From positions 1 through 64,000 of the forward strand of contig NZ_CDBH01000021.1 in assembly GCF_000820305.1 (NCBI RefSeq): 64,000 nt of DNA. Reading direction: 5' to 3'. The DNA comes from Aeromonas dhakensis. Lineage in GTDB: Bacteria; Pseudomonadota; Gammaproteobacteria; Enterobacterales; Aeromonadaceae. This document shows, in pieces, positions 19,354 to 30,055 of the stretch. A program made the position numbers and the translations under genes. Numbering within the stretch: position 1 is the stretch's first letter; every line of letters begins with the position of its first letter. The notes under the pieces are model-generated. The model was not told the DNA's origin, searched no databases, and saw only the letters and a program-made list of their open reading frames with translations.

Positions 19354-19665
19354 ATGTACGCGGTATTCCAAAGCGGCGGAAAACAACACCGTGTGGCCGA
19401 AGGTCAAATCGTTCGTCTGGAAAAGCTGAACGTTGAGACTGGCGCTACCATCGACTTCAACGAAGTGCTGATGGTTGCTGCAGGCGACACTTTTAAAGTA
19501 GGTGCTCCTTTCGTTGAAGGTGGCAAGGTTGTAGCTGAAGTTGTGGCTCACGGCCGTGGCGAGAAAGTGACTATCGTCAAGTTCCGTCGTCGTAAGCACC
19601 ACCGTAAGCAAGCGGGCCACCGTCAGTGGTTCACTGAAGTCAAAATCACTGGCATCAGCGCTTAA
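19354..19665 (+). CDS. rplU: 50S ribosomal protein L21
   Basis: 103 residues, start [20 protein letters not shown], with the basic rRNA-binding stretch [19 protein letters not shown] near the C-terminus. The ATG at 19354 is preceded by CGGAG. Codon use is notably biased to highly expressed-gene codons compared with the neighbours. The gene is in operon with rpmA, 17 bases downstream. Confidence 0.98.
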   Translation: MYAVFQSGGKQHRVAEGQIVRLEKLNVETGATIDFNEVLMVAAGDTFKVGAPFVEGGKVVAEVVAHGRGEKVTIVKFRRRKHHRKQAGHRQWFTEVKITGISA

Positions 19666-19682
19666 TTAGAGGAGTACGATAG

Positions 19683-19940
19683 ATGGCACACAAAAAAGCT
19701 GGCGGTTCATCCCGCAACGGCCGCGATTCAGAAGCTAAACGCCTGGGCGTGAAGCGTTTCGGCGGCGAAACAGTTCTGGCTGGCAGCATCATCGTTCGTC
19801 AGCGCGGCACCAAGTTCCACGCTGGTGAGAACGTTGGTCTGGGCAAGGACCACACCCTGTTCGCTACCGCGAACGGCAAGGTGCAGTTCGAAGTCAAAGG
19901 TCCGCTGAACCGTAAGTACGTAAGCATCGTTGCTGAGTAA
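19683..19940 (+). CDS. rpmA: 50S ribosomal protein L27
   Basis: 85 residues beginning [20 protein letters not shown], nearly identical in pattern to E. coli L27, whose N-terminal tail reaches the peptidyl-transferase centre. There is no N-terminal cleavage extension of the Firmicute type. RBS is AGAGGAG. A terminator follows 22 bases after the stop. Confidence 0.98.
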   Translation: MAHKKAGGSSRNGRDSEAKRLGVKRFGGETVLAGSIIVRQRGTKFHAGENVGLGKDHTLFATANGKVQFEVKGPLNRKYVSIVAE

Positions 19941-19961
19941 TTACGGACCGCAAGGATCCGA

Positions 19962-19990
19962 AGCCCCGCCAACAGGCGGGGCTTTTGTTT
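19962..19990 (+). terminator. Terminator after rpmA
   Basis: A 9-bp stem (19962-19970 with 19975-19983, loop AACA) is followed by TTTGTTTTT. It partly separates the ribosomal genes from obgE, which may also have its own promoter in the following 120 bases. Confidence 0.82.
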
Positions 19991-20119
19991 TTCTGATGTA
20001 GTTGACGAAAAAACGGCACGCAGCCGACCCTGGCTCTGAAGGGGCGACTGGCAAGATGCGTATCGCCCGCAGGGGTCTGTACCACTATAATGGCGTATCG
20101 GTTTTTCGAATTAAGGTGA

Positions 20120-21331
<1,212 letters not shown>

Positions 21332-21373
21332 CCCCCATCCTGCGGGTGCGCGCAGCGCCGCCACCCGCCGCTG

Positions 21374-21407
21374 AAAAACCGGAGCCTTGCCAGGCTCCGG
21401 TTTTTTT
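21374..21407 (+). terminator. Terminator after obgE
   Basis: A 14-bp stem (21374-21387 with 21392-21405, loop TGCC), with A5 on the left and a T7 tract on the right, follows obgE by 42 bases. Confidence 0.88.
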
Positions 21408-21724
21408 ATGGGGATCGACTGGATCACCATATAGATATATTTCTCATGTCACTTATTGCCTGCCAACCGCAACTGATTATACTGCGCTCCTGAATGTAAC
21501 CTTAACGAAACAATGTGCTAACCATTTGTAATGAATTGATATGTGCATCTGTTTGGGTACATTCTTATGGAAGGTTTGCCTGTAAAAATATTTATGCTTG
21601 AAATGATCCATTAAAAGCTTGTTTGTGCATTTTTTTGGAGTATTCTTGCGCCCGTTTTGTCGGGTGAGAGCATGGGTATGCAGGTTCGCCTGGCTAAGGA
21701 AAAGTAACATTAAGGCTGTAAACC
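21408..21724. other. AT-rich intergenic region before the YjiH-like gene
   Basis: About 317 bases between the obgE terminator and the gene at 21725, much richer in A and T than the surroundings. No coding frame with a ribosome-binding site was found. A small hairpin CCCGTTTTGTCGGG occurs near 21652. It presumably holds the promoter and leader of the downstream gene; no known riboswitch class was recognised. Confidence 0.5.
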
Positions 21725-23095
21725 ATGCTGGAAAAGACTCTGCAAGCACCTGCGCTCAATACCCGTCGCAACGTGCTGATGTTCCTGGTCCCGTCACTCA
21801 TCGGGATCCTGCTGTTCATGACTCCCGTTCTCTATGACGGCAACGTTACCATCCCGGTAGCCGTACTGGCGAAGCTGGTACAGAGAGTGTTTGCCGACTA
21901 TCTGGTGGCCATGGTCAGCGCCATCATCACCACCACCATGCTGATGACTCTGATTGCCTGGTTGTTCAAGCCGGCGATCCTGGTGAAGCGCCCCTTCCTC
22001 AACAGCCTGTTCAACGTCTCACCCTTCTGGGCCTGCGTACGGGTGCTTGGCGGCATCTTCGTGCTGCTGACCTTCTTCGAGGCCGGTCCCAAGGTGCTGC
22101 GTTCCGGGGCAACCGGTGGTCTGGTGCTGCACGATCTGCTGCCGGTGCTGTTCTCCGTCTTCATCTTCGCCGGCCTGCTGCTGCCGCTGCTGCTCGATTT
22201 CGGTCTGCTGGAGTTCGTCGGCACCATGATGACCCGCATCATGCGTCCAGTGTTCCGCCTGCCGGGCCGCTCCGCGGTGGACTGCTTCGCCTCCTGGCTC
22301 GGGGATGGCAGCGTCGGCATCCTGCTCACCAGCAAACAGTACGAAGGCAAGTTCTACACTCAGCGGGAAGCCGCCGTCATCGGCACCACTTTCTCTGCCG
22401 TTTCCATCACCTTCTGCCTGGTGGTGATCTCCCAGGTGAAGCTGGAACACATGTTCGTGCCCTTCTACCTGACCGTCTGCCTGGCCGGGGTAGTGGCCGC
22501 CATCGTGGTGCCGCGCCTGCCGCCGCTCTCCTGGAAGAAGGATGTCTACAGCGACGGTACTCCCCTGTGCCGCAAGCAGGAGGCGATCCCCCATCAGCAC
22601 AGCGTGCTGAGCTATGGCTATGAGCGGGCCCTGACCAAGGCCGACAGCATGACGGATCTCGGCGCCGTGGCGCGGGAAGGGGTGAAGAATGCCCTGGACA
22701 TGGTGTTTGGCGTGTTGCCGGTGGTGATGGCGGTGGGTACCTGTGCCCTGATGCTGGCCGAGCACACCCCCATCTTCAACTGGCTGGGGGCCCCCTTCGT
22801 CCCCTTGCTGGAGCTGCTGCAACTGCCGGAGGCGGAAGCCGCTTCCAAGACCATCATGGTGGGCTTCGCCGACATGTTCATTCCGGCGGTGCTGGCTTCC
22901 ACCATCGAGAGCGAGATGACCCGCTTCGTGATCGCCGCCATGTCGGTCACCCAGCTCATCTACATGTCGGAAGTGGGCGCCCTGCTGCTGGGCAGCAAGA
23001 TCCCGGTCAAGCTGTGGGAGCTGTTCGTGATCTTCCTGCTGCGCACCCTGATCACCCTGCCGGTCATCGCCGGGGTGGCGCACCTGCTGTTCTGA
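21725..23095 (+). CDS. YjiH family membrane protein with nucleoside-recognition GATE domains
   Basis: 456 residues with about ten hydrophobic segments. The stretches RLPGRSAVDCFASWLGDGSVG and EGVKNALDMVFGVLPVVMAVG are characteristic of the Gate (nucleoside recognition) domain in YjiH/SpoVM-like proteins. The family is assumed to move a solute across the inner membrane, but its substrate is unknown. It has its own terminator, so it is a single-gene unit. The long AT-rich leader suggests specific control. Confidence 0.8.
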   Translation: MLEKTLQAPALNTRRNVLMFLVPSLIGILLFMTPVLYDGNVTIPVAVLAKLVQRVFADYLVAMVSAIITTTMLMTLIAWLFKPAILVKRPFLNSLFNVSPFWACVRVLGGIFVLLTFFEAGPKVLRSGATGGLVLHDLLPVLFSVFIFAGLLLPLLLDFGLLEFVGTMMTRIMRPVFRLPGRSAVDCFASWLGDGSVGILLTSKQYEGKFYTQREAAVIGTTFSAVSITFCLVVISQVKLEHMFVPFYLTVCLAGVVAAIVVPRLPPLSWKKDVYSDGTPLCRKQEAIPHQHSVLSYGYERALTKADSMTDLGAVAREGVKNALDMVFGVLPVVMAVGTCALMLAEHTPIFNWLGAPFVPLLELLQLPEAEAASKTIMVGFADMFIPAVLASTIESEMTRFVIAAMSVTQLIYMSEVGALLLGSKIPVKLWELFVIFLLRTLITLPVIAGVAHLLF

Positions 23096-23111
23096 TCTGC
23101 CCCGCGTCTGT

Positions 23112-23140
23112 AAACGGTCAACTTCGGTTGGCCGTTTTTT
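23112..23140 (+). terminator. Terminator after the YjiH-like gene
   Basis: An 11-bp stem with one G-T pair (23112-23122 with 23127-23137), capped by a TTCG tetraloop and followed by Ts, begins 17 bases after the stop. Confidence 0.87.
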
Positions 23141-23263
23141 ATGGCCGCTATTAGACCAAAGTGAGTCTTTTACGAGGAGTGATTTTACATTAATGTAACA
23201 AGCTGAAAAAACACGCCAGCCGAGCAGTAGGCAATACCAACCTATGTGGCCAGGAGTCACCCC

Positions 23264-24958
23264 ATGACCTCACTGCTCAGCTACCGGGCCGGTCCTTGCG
23301 ATCAGCCGCTGCTTCACCAGACCATAGGCGCCTACCTGCAAGAGGTGGCGGAACGTTTCCCCGAGCGGCCCGCCGTGGTGGTGCGCCACCAGCAGATCCG
23401 CTGGAACTACCGGGAATACCTGACCCAGATAGACCGGCTGGCGCTGGGCCTGCTGGCGCTCGGGATCCGGCCAGGGGATCGGGTCGGCATCTGGTCGCCC
23501 AACAACATCGAGTGGTGCCTGGTGCAGTTCGCTACGGCCCGCATCGGGGCCATCATGGTCTGCATCAACCCCGCCTACCGCAACTACGAGCTCGCCTTTG
23601 CCATCAACAACGTGGGTTGTCGGGCCCTGATCTGCGCCAGCGCGTTCAAGGGTTGCGACTACCTCGCCATGCTGGGCGAGCTGGCCCCCGAGCTGGCGAG
23701 CTGTCCGCCAGGCCGCCTGACATCATCCCGGCTGCCAAGCCTGGAGATGGTGATCCGGCTTGGGGAGCAGCAAAGCGCCGGCATGCTCAACTTTCCCGAG
23801 GTGCTGGCTCTGGGCGACCTGCAGGATCCGGCCTGGCTGGCCCGGGTGGCCGCCACCCTCAAACCCGATGACGCCATCAACATCCAGTTCACTTCGGGCA
23901 CCACGGGCAACCCCAAGGGGGCTACCCTCAGTCACAGCAACATCCTCAACAACGGCCGCCAGGTGGCGCAAGGCATGGCGTTCAGCGAGCAGGATCGGCT
24001 CTGCATCCCGGTGCCGCTCTACCACTGTTTCGGCATGGTGCTCGGCAATCTGGTCTGCATCAGTGTGGGGGCCTGCGCCCTGTTTCCGGCCGAAGCCTTC
24101 GATCCGGCGGCCACCCTGCGGATGGTGAGCGAGGAGCGCTGCACCGCCCTGCACGGGGTGCCGACCATGTTCATCGCCGAGCTGGAGCTGGCGGAGTTTG
24201 ATCAGTTCGATCTCTCCTCCCTGCGCACCGGCATCATGGCCGGTGCCATCTGCCCCGAGCCCTTGATGCGCAAGGTGCAGACCCTGATGCACATGACCGA
24301 GGTGACCATCGCCTACGGCCAGACCGAGTGCAGTCCCATCAATCACATGACTGCCATCGACGCGCCGCTGGACAAGCGGGTCACCACGGTCGGCCGCGCC
24401 ATCGGTCACACCGAGATCAAGCTGGTCGACCCCAGCGGAGAGATAGTGGCCATCGGCGAGCGGGGAGAGATCTGCTGTCGCAGCAACGGGGTGATGCAAG
24501 GGTACTGGCAGGATCCGGCCAAGACGGCGGATACCATAGATGAGGAAGGGTGGCTGCACTCGGGGGACATCGGCATCATGGATGAAGAGGGCTATGTACG
24601 GATCGTCGGGCGCAGCAAGGAGCTGATCATTCGCGGTGGCGAGAACATCTACCCGCGCGAGATCGAGGAGCGGCTCTATGATCATCCGGCGGTGCAGGAT
24701 GCAGCCGTGTTCGGGGTCGACAGCGAGCGCTATGGCGAGGAAGTGTGTGCCTGGGTCAAGCTCAGGCCCCACCAAGAGGCCAGCGAGGAGGAGCTGAAGC
24801 AGTTCCTGTCGGCCCGCATCGCCTATTTCAAGGTGCCAAGATACATCCGTTTCGTGGAGGAGTACCCCATGACGGTAACCGGCAAGCTGCAAAAATTCAG
24901 GATGCGGGAACTGATGAGCGACGAGCTGGCCCGCCAGCACGCCGAGGCGATGCGCTGA
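23264..24958 (+). CDS. AMP-binding acyl-CoA synthetase
   Basis: Activates a carboxylic acid, probably a fatty acid, to its CoA thioester through an acyl-adenylate. 564 residues. Core motifs: P-loop FTSGTTGNPKGATLSHSN, YGQTECSP, the hinge GRSKELIIRGGENIYPREIE and the C-terminal catalytic Lys in TVTGKLQKFRMRE. The closest known type is the medium/long-chain synthetases used in fatty-acid or branched-chain catabolism. I start at 23264 (MTSLLSYRAGP) because AGGAGT lies 8 bases upstream. It is monocistronic, so substrate cannot be taken from context. Confidence 0.85.
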   Translation: MTSLLSYRAGPCDQPLLHQTIGAYLQEVAERFPERPAVVVRHQQIRWNYREYLTQIDRLALGLLALGIRPGDRVGIWSPNNIEWCLVQFATARIGAIMVCINPAYRNYELAFAINNVGCRALICASAFKGCDYLAMLGELAPELASCPPGRLTSSRLPSLEMVIRLGEQQSAGMLNFPEVLALGDLQDPAWLARVAATLKPDDAINIQFTSGTTGNPKGATLSHSNILNNGRQVAQGMAFSEQDRLCIPVPLYHCFGMVLGNLVCISVGACALFPAEAFDPAATLRMVSEERCTALHGVPTMFIAELELAEFDQFDLSSLRTGIMAGAICPEPLMRKVQTLMHMTEVTIAYGQTECSPINHMTAIDAPLDKRVTTVGRAIGHTEIKLVDPSGEIVAIGERGEICCRSNGVMQGYWQDPAKTADTIDEEGWLHSGDIGIMDEEGYVRIVGRSKELIIRGGENIYPREIEERLYDHPAVQDAAVFGVDSERYGEEVCAWVKLRPHQEASEEELKQFLSARIAYFKVPRYIRFVEEYPMTVTGKLQKFRMRELMSDELARQHAEAMR

Positions 24959-24975
24959 GCGTGGCGACATCGGAA

Positions 24976-24997
24976 AAAAGGGCCTGCGGGCCCTTTT
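24976..24997. terminator. Bidirectional terminator between the acyl-CoA synthetase and the lipoprotein gene
   Basis: A 9-bp stem (24976-24984 with 24989-24997, loop TGCG) with A and T runs on opposite sides lies between convergent genes. The GGCCTGCGGGCC core recurs in the terminator at 59178. Confidence 0.8.
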
Positions 24998-24998
24998 G

Positions 24999-25352
24999 TC
25001 AGCGTCCCAGCGGGTGGGGCTGTGTCGGCTTGCGGGGGCACTGCACCAGCAGAGTATGGGTGGTGAAGGTGCTGCTCTGGGGGAAGCTTGGGCGAAATCC
25101 CGTCATCGGATCGGCGGCCCCCATGCTCATCTGATGGGAAGTGAAGGTGTGCTGGCGGCGTTCGGTCTCCTGATAGCCGAGCGGGCAGCTCAGCGTCGCC
25201 TGCTGCTGGCACTCCTCCAGTGCGGCGCACTCGATCTGGAAGCGTTGCAGTGCGGGATTAGCGGAGGCGAGTTCGGTGACGGTGGCGGGCGCCGGCAGCA
25301 GGGCGCAGCCGGACAGCAAGAGGCTGCCCAGCAGGAAAATTCGGGGTGACAT
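24999..25352 (-). CDS. Hypothetical lipoprotein, paralogue of the 25438 gene
   Basis: 117 residues. The signal peptide ends in the lipobox LLSGC (Cys at residue 16). The body carries IECAALEECQQQA, then CPLGYQETERRQHTF, and near the end LLVQCP. Four cysteines outside the lipobox are shared in position with the neighbouring gene product, suggesting a small disulfide-stabilised domain. Function unknown. It lies 85 bases downstream of its paralogue in the same direction. Confidence 0.75.
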   Translation of the reverse strand: MSPRIFLLGSLLLSGCALLPAPATVTELASANPALQRFQIECAALEECQQQATLSCPLGYQETERRQHTFTSHQMSMGAADPMTGFRPSFPQSSTFTTHTLLVQCPRKPTQPHPLGR

Positions 25353-25437
25353 AAGAGAGTGGTGCTCGATGAAACAAGAAAAGGGTGGCTAGCGGCCGGC
25401 CGGGGCCATCTGCCTCGTGCCGGCCGCAAAGCGTGGA

Positions 25438-25788
25438 TCAGCGCGGCGTGATGCCCATATCGACCGGACACTGGATGGTCAGGGAGTGCACCGTGTTGGC
25501 CATGCGATAGGGTTTGCCAGCCTTGTAGACCTTCTTCTCGTCGTCATAGCTGCCCGCGGTGTACTGGGTGCTGTAGAGCGTCTGCTGACGGCGATCCGTC
25601 TCCTGGTAGCCCTGCGGGCAGGTCTGGTTGGCCTGCTGGAAGCAGGCCGTCATGCTGCTGCACTCGATGTAGAAGCCGCGCTGGCTGGCATCGGCCAGGT
25701 GTACCGGGGTGACGGTCGGGGCGGGGGGAGACAGCAGGGAGCAGCCGGACAGCGTCAGCGCGCCCAGCATGATGAGATGTTTTGACAT
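25438..25788 (-). CDS. Hypothetical lipoprotein, paralogue of the 24999 gene
   Basis: 116 residues. Lipobox TLSGC gives Cys at residue 16, as in the neighbour. Shared pattern: IECSSMTACFQQA, CPQGYQETDRRQQTL, a variable stretch (here YDDEKKVYKAGKPYR) and a closing IQCP. Similar length, order and cysteine placement show an old tandem duplication. The protein would sit in the periplasm or on the inner face of the outer membrane, since residue 17 after the Cys is Ser, not Asp. Function unknown. Confidence 0.75.
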   Translation of the reverse strand: MSKHLIMLGALTLSGCSLLSPPAPTVTPVHLADASQRGFYIECSSMTACFQQANQTCPQGYQETDRRQQTLYSTQYTAGSYDDEKKVYKAGKPYRMANTVHSLTIQCPVDMGITPR

Positions 25789-25822
25789 AGATAACCTGAA
25801 CAGTGTGGTGTGACAAAGAGTG

Positions 25823-25845
25823 AGGGGGAGTCTATTGCTCCCCCT
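25823..25845 (-). terminator. Possible terminator after the HD-GYP gene
   Basis: An 8-bp stem (25823-25830 with 25838-25845) lies between the HD-GYP stop and the lipoprotein start. It is followed on the minus strand by a poor T tract (CACTCTTTG), so termination may be partial. Confidence 0.5.
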
Positions 25846-25921
25846 TCGCTATAGGGGCACCGTTATAACCAGCCGGGGGCGTTCAGGCCAGCCCGCAAAT
25901 GTAAGAAAATATGACCCGGCC

Positions 25922-28810
25922 CTAGGCTAGTCCGGCCAGCAGGGCGTTTTCATCCACCTGATCCAGCTGTTCGGGGGCGAGGAATCTCCCGGCGTAATCG
26001 CGCCAGATGCCGCTGCTGACGAACAGGGCAAACAGGGCGGGATCGATGTGCTGCTCGCGCACCATGCTCTGCATGATGGCCAGCGACTGGGAGACCGTCT
26101 TGCCCGATTTGTAGGGGCGATCGCTGGCGGTCAGCGCTTCGAAGATGTCGGCGATGGCCATGATGCGGGCGGGGATGCTCATCTGGCTGCCCAGCAGCTG
26201 GCGCGGGTAGCCCTTGCCGTCCATCCGCTCGTGATGGCCGCCGGCAATCTCGGGCACGCTGCGCAGATGGCGGGGGAAGGGGAGGCGTTCGAGCATGCGA
26301 ATGGTCTGGATGATGTGCTCGTTGATCTTGTAGCGCTCCTCCTCGGTGAGGGTGCCGCGGCCGATGGCGAGGTTGTAGCGCTCGCCGCGGTTGTAGAGGT
26401 GAGTGGGCACCCGCACCTTGAAGCCCCAGGGATTGCGCTCGTCCAGCTGATCGTGGACGGGGCGGGGGATGAGGTGGGCGGCCTTGTCCGCCAGCAGGGG
26501 CTCGACGCAGGGCAGCGGTGCGGCCGGCTCCCCCTGGCGCAGCTTGAGCTCCTCCCGGCTGATGCCGAGCCGATCGTCCAGGGTGCGCAGCCAGGTGCGG
26601 CTGGCGATGGCATCCAGCCTGGTCAGCTTCTCCGGTGCCATCCATTCGCCGCCCAGGTTGCACTCGGCGACGAAGGCGAACTCCTCGTCCAGGGTGCTCC
26701 AGAGCGGTGCCACCGCCGCCCTGGCCGCTTCCCGCTCCGATGCCGGCAGGCGGGCCGCCAGCGCCTCTATGTAGCCGTCGCGCTTGAGCACCTCGAAGCG
26801 GGTACGGATCTCGTGGATCCGATCGTAAAGGGTCTCCAGCTTGGTGGCCTTGTCCACCACGAACTCGGGGGTAGTCACCTTGCCGCAGTCGTGCAGCCAG
26901 CTGGCGATATGGATGGCCTCCCACTCCTCCTCGTTGAGCCGGAACTCGGCGAACGGCCCCTGCTGCTGGGCACAGGCGGCTTCGGTCAGCATCCGGGTCA
27001 GCTCCGGCACCCGCTGGCAATGGCCGCCGGTGTAGGGGCTCTTGGCGTCGATCGCGCCGGCCATCAGCTCGATGAAGGACTCCAGCAGCTGTTTCTGCTC
27101 CTCCAGCAGGCGCTGATTCTCGATGGCGGAGGCCGAGGTGCCCGCCAGCGCCTCGATCAGACTGATGCGCGAGGCCAGTTCACGGGCCGAGCAGTCAGGC
27201 AGGATCAGCAGCAGGCAGCCGATCAGCTCCTGGCGATGGTTGCGCAGGGGCTCGGCCACCAGTTGGCAGGGGCCGGGGAAGGGGCCCCAGTCGGCCAGAT
27301 GCTGCTGCCAGCCCTGCTGGTCGATGGCGAGGCTGAGCCGCTCACCCCGGGCCAGCTCGCCAAACAGGGCCTGCTGCCAGCGGATCTGCCCGGCCGGCAG
27401 CGGTGCTTTGCGCCACAGCGCCTGCACCGCCACCATCCCCTGCTCCTGAGCCAGGTAGAGACAACCCCCTTCGGCCTGCACCGCGGCGATGGTTTCGTGC
27501 AGGATGCGGCTGAGCAGGGAGTCGAAGCGGTGTTCGGCCGCCAGTGCCCGTCCCATGTTCATGAAGTTGCCGAGGGTCAGCCGCATGCCTGACATGGTAT
27601 GGGCCAGATCGTCGATCTCGCGGATAGAAGACTCGGGGACCCGGCTCTCGCCAAAATCGAAGTGCTGGATCCGCTCCGCCTCCTTGGTGAGCGCCAGCAG
27701 CGGGGTGGCGGTACGCCGCGAGACCAGCCAGATCACCGGCAGCAGCAGCAGCAGGCCCGCCAGCGCCCAGCCCAGATTGACCAGGGCCTCGTCTCTGGCC
27801 TGCTGATAGAGCAGGTCGGCCGACACCAGCAGGGCGATATGGAAGGGGGAGTCGCTCCCGAGGGGGGAGAGGTTGACCAGCCAGTCGCTGCCATCGGCGG
27901 CAGTCAGGTTGAGCTCGGCCGGGTCGCTCAGCAAGGTGGGCTGGCTGATGATCCGTTGTTGCAGGTCCGCCAGGGCCGGGTGGGGCAGGCTGGCCAGCAT
28001 GGGCAGCTGGCTCAGCTGCTCGAAGCTGGGCAGGTGCCTGGGATCGGCGGCCAGCAGGGTGGCGTACTCATCGAACAGGATCACCTGGCTCTGGGCAGGC
28101 AGCTGCAGCTTGCCGATCAGGGCTGACAACCCCTCGACGCTGGTGTCGAGCCCGATCACGGCGCGTCTGTCGTCGCTCTCCACCGCCAGGGTCATGCCTG
28201 GCTCCTTGGTGGTGAAGAAGAGGTAGGGGTTGGTGGTGGCGATCCCCGCTCGCCAGCGGGCCTGCTTGTACCAGTCGCGGCTGCGGGGATCGTAGCGGTA
28301 GTTCGGCATGGGGCGCCGCTCGAGCAGGCTCAGCCGCTGATCGAAATAGAGAAACTCTCCCTTGCCCTGGCTGAGGCTCTGCACCAGCAGGCTGCTGGTG
28401 GCCGGCACGCCCCCCAGCTGGGTCTTGGCCCGCTCGGTCAGTTTGCGCACCAGAAAGAAGTCGCCATCCTCGTAGCCGGCATAGACGGCCCCATAGCTGG
28501 GGCTGTTGGCCAGCACCTCCGCCAGTTGCGGCAGGTAGGCCAGGCGTTCGGTCAGTGTGGTCATGGCGGCCAGCTGGCCGCTGCGCAGCAGGCTCAGCGA
28601 CATGCGGGCCGGCCGCTCGTTCAGTTGCAGGGCGAGGGCCAGCTGCTGGCGATACTGCAGAAAGTTCTGTCGCTCGTGCTCCAGCCCCTGGCGGGCCCCT
28701 TGCTGGAACTGCAAGGCGATGAGGGCGCTGCCGAGCAGGGTGAACAGCAGGATGAAGAGGGTGGCGATATGCACATAGAAGGGTTTACGACCTGGCCTGG
28801 CAGTTGTCAT
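25922..28810 (-). CDS. Membrane HD-GYP domain phosphodiesterase with sensor, HAMP-like and GAF-like regions
   Basis: 962 residues. Predicted order: transmembrane helix about 13-33, a periplasmic Cache-like sensor to about 345, a second transmembrane helix near 350-372, a HAMP-like segment, a GAF-like domain about 430-590, then the catalytic region. It has HDCGK near residue 640 and HHERMDGKGYP near 858. This identifies HD-GYP proteins, which degrade cyclic di-GMP. The distance between the two motifs is about 215 residues instead of the usual ~60, so there is an insertion of ~150 residues. Start 28810 is chosen over the longer frame because AAGGATG precedes it and the membrane anchor follows directly. 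Confidence 0.85.
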   Translation of the reverse strand: MTTARPGRKPFYVHIATLFILLFTLLGSALIALQFQQGARQGLEHERQNFLQYRQQLALALQLNERPARMSLSLLRSGQLAAMTTLTERLAYLPQLAEVLANSPSYGAVYAGYEDGDFFLVRKLTERAKTQLGGVPATSSLLVQSLSQGKGEFLYFDQRLSLLERRPMPNYRYDPRSRDWYKQARWRAGIATTNPYLFFTTKEPGMTLAVESDDRRAVIGLDTSVEGLSALIGKLQLPAQSQVILFDEYATLLAADPRHLPSFEQLSQLPMLASLPHPALADLQQRIISQPTLLSDPAELNLTAADGSDWLVNLSPLGSDSPFHIALLVSADLLYQQARDEALVNLGWALAGLLLLLPVIWLVSRRTATPLLALTKEAERIQHFDFGESRVPESSIREIDDLAHTMSGMRLTLGNFMNMGRALAAEHRFDSLLSRILHETIAAVQAEGGCLYLAQEQGMVAVQALWRKAPLPAGQIRWQQALFGELARGERLSLAIDQQGWQQHLADWGPFPGPCQLVAEPLRNHRQELIGCLLLILPDCSARELASRISLIEALAGTSASAIENQRLLEEQKQLLESFIELMAGAIDAKSPYTGGHCQRVPELTRMLTEAACAQQQGPFAEFRLNEEEWEAIHIASWLHDCGKVTTPEFVVDKATKLETLYDRIHEIRTRFEVLKRDGYIEALAARLPASEREAARAAVAPLWSTLDEEFAFVAECNLGGEWMAPEKLTRLDAIASRTWLRTLDDRLGISREELKLRQGEPAAPLPCVEPLLADKAAHLIPRPVHDQLDERNPWGFKVRVPTHLYNRGERYNLAIGRGTLTEEERYKINEHIIQTIRMLERLPFPRHLRSVPEIAGGHHERMDGKGYPRQLLGSQMSIPARIMAIADIFEALTASDRPYKSGKTVSQSLAIMQSMVREQHIDPALFALFVSSGIWRDYAGRFLAPEQLDQVDENALLAGLA

Positions 28811-29049
28811 GGACACATCCTTGTCACACGGGCGATTGCAGAGACGATCAACCTGCAGTGTGCCTGCAGGATGACAATAAACACAATAACCCATTCAGAG
28901 AGATCGAGATGTGACAGAGAGAAACTCCCCCTGCTGGTGCTCCCGGAACCCGTGTCCGTCAATTTTGCCGACCGATCAGGTGATTCATTCAGGTATCCCG
29001 TGCTACATTGCCCCCCTTGTTACTGGTCTGTGAATCAATGGAGTGACCC

Positions 29050-30039
29050 ATGTCTGCCATCCCCTATTCCGTGCTCGATCTGGTGCCCGTTGCCGAAGGC
29101 TCCCAGCCGGCCGAATCGTTTCGCCGCTCGCTGGATCTGGCCCGTCATGCCGAGCGCTGGGGTTACAACCGCTACTGGCTGGCCGAGCACCACAACATGC
29201 CGGGCATCGCCAGCGCCGCCACCTCTGTGCTGATCGGCCACCTGGCCGGCGGCACCAATACTCTGCGCATCGGCGCCGGCGGCATCATGCTGCCGAACCA
29301 CTCGCCGCTGGTCATTGCCGAGCAGTTCGGCACCCTGGCGTCACTCTATCCGGATCGCATCGATCTCGGCCTTGGCCGCGCGCCGGGCACCGATCAGCGC
29401 ACCATGCGGGCACTCAGACGCCAGCGCAGCGGCGAGGTGGATGACTTCCCGGCGGATGTGCGCGAGCTGATGGGCTACTTTGGCGACGAGGTGGGCGCGG
29501 TGCAGGCGGTGCCGGGCCAGGGGCTGCATCTGCCCATCTGGCTGCTGGGGTCCAGCCTCTACAGCGCCCAGCTGGCGGCGGCCATGGGGCTGCCGTTCGG
29601 CTTTGCCTCCCACTTCGCCCCCGCCATGCTGCTGCAGGCGCTGGAAATTTACCGCGCCCAGTATCGCCCCTCCGCCCGCTGGCCCAAGCCCCATGCGGTG
29701 GTCTGCATCAACATGATCGCCGCCGACAGCGAGCGGGAGGCGCGCTTCCAGTTCACTACCCTGCAGCAGCAGTTCCTGCGCCTGCATCGCGGCAACGCGG
29801 GCAAGTTGCCGGCGCCCGTCGTCGAACTGAGCGAGGAGTGGTCCGAGCGCGAGCTGGTGGCGATGGAGCAGACCCTGGCCCGCTCGCTGGTGGGCAACCC
29901 GGATCAGGTACGCCACGGCCTCAAGGCGCTGCTGGCGGAAACCCGGGCCGACGAGCTGATGTTCAACGGTCCCATCGTCGATCATCAGGCGCGGCTGCGC
30001 TCCTTTGAAATTGCCGCCGAGCTGATGCAGGCGCTATAA
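29050..30039 (+). CDS. Luciferase-like flavin-dependent monooxygenase
   Basis: 329-residue LLM-class (bacterial luciferase-like) oxidoreductase, close in pattern to E. coli YhbW. It opens [14 protein letters not shown] and has [40 protein letters not shown] and [12 protein letters not shown], which form the FMN-binding barrel. The substrate is unknown. Start supported by GGAG 7 bases upstream. It is divergent from the HD-GYP gene and appears to be a single-gene unit. Confidence 0.88.
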   Translation: MSAIPYSVLDLVPVAEGSQPAESFRRSLDLARHAERWGYNRYWLAEHHNMPGIASAATSVLIGHLAGGTNTLRIGAGGIMLPNHSPLVIAEQFGTLASLYPDRIDLGLGRAPGTDQRTMRALRRQRSGEVDDFPADVRELMGYFGDEVGAVQAVPGQGLHLPIWLLGSSLYSAQLAAAMGLPFGFASHFAPAMLLQALEIYRAQYRPSARWPKPHAVVCINMIAADSEREARFQFTTLQQQFLRLHRGNAGKLPAPVVELSEEWSERELVAMEQTLARSLVGNPDQVRHGLKALLAETRADELMFNGPIVDHQARLRSFEIAAELMQAL

Positions 30040-30055
30040 GCTCGACTCCCCGAAG

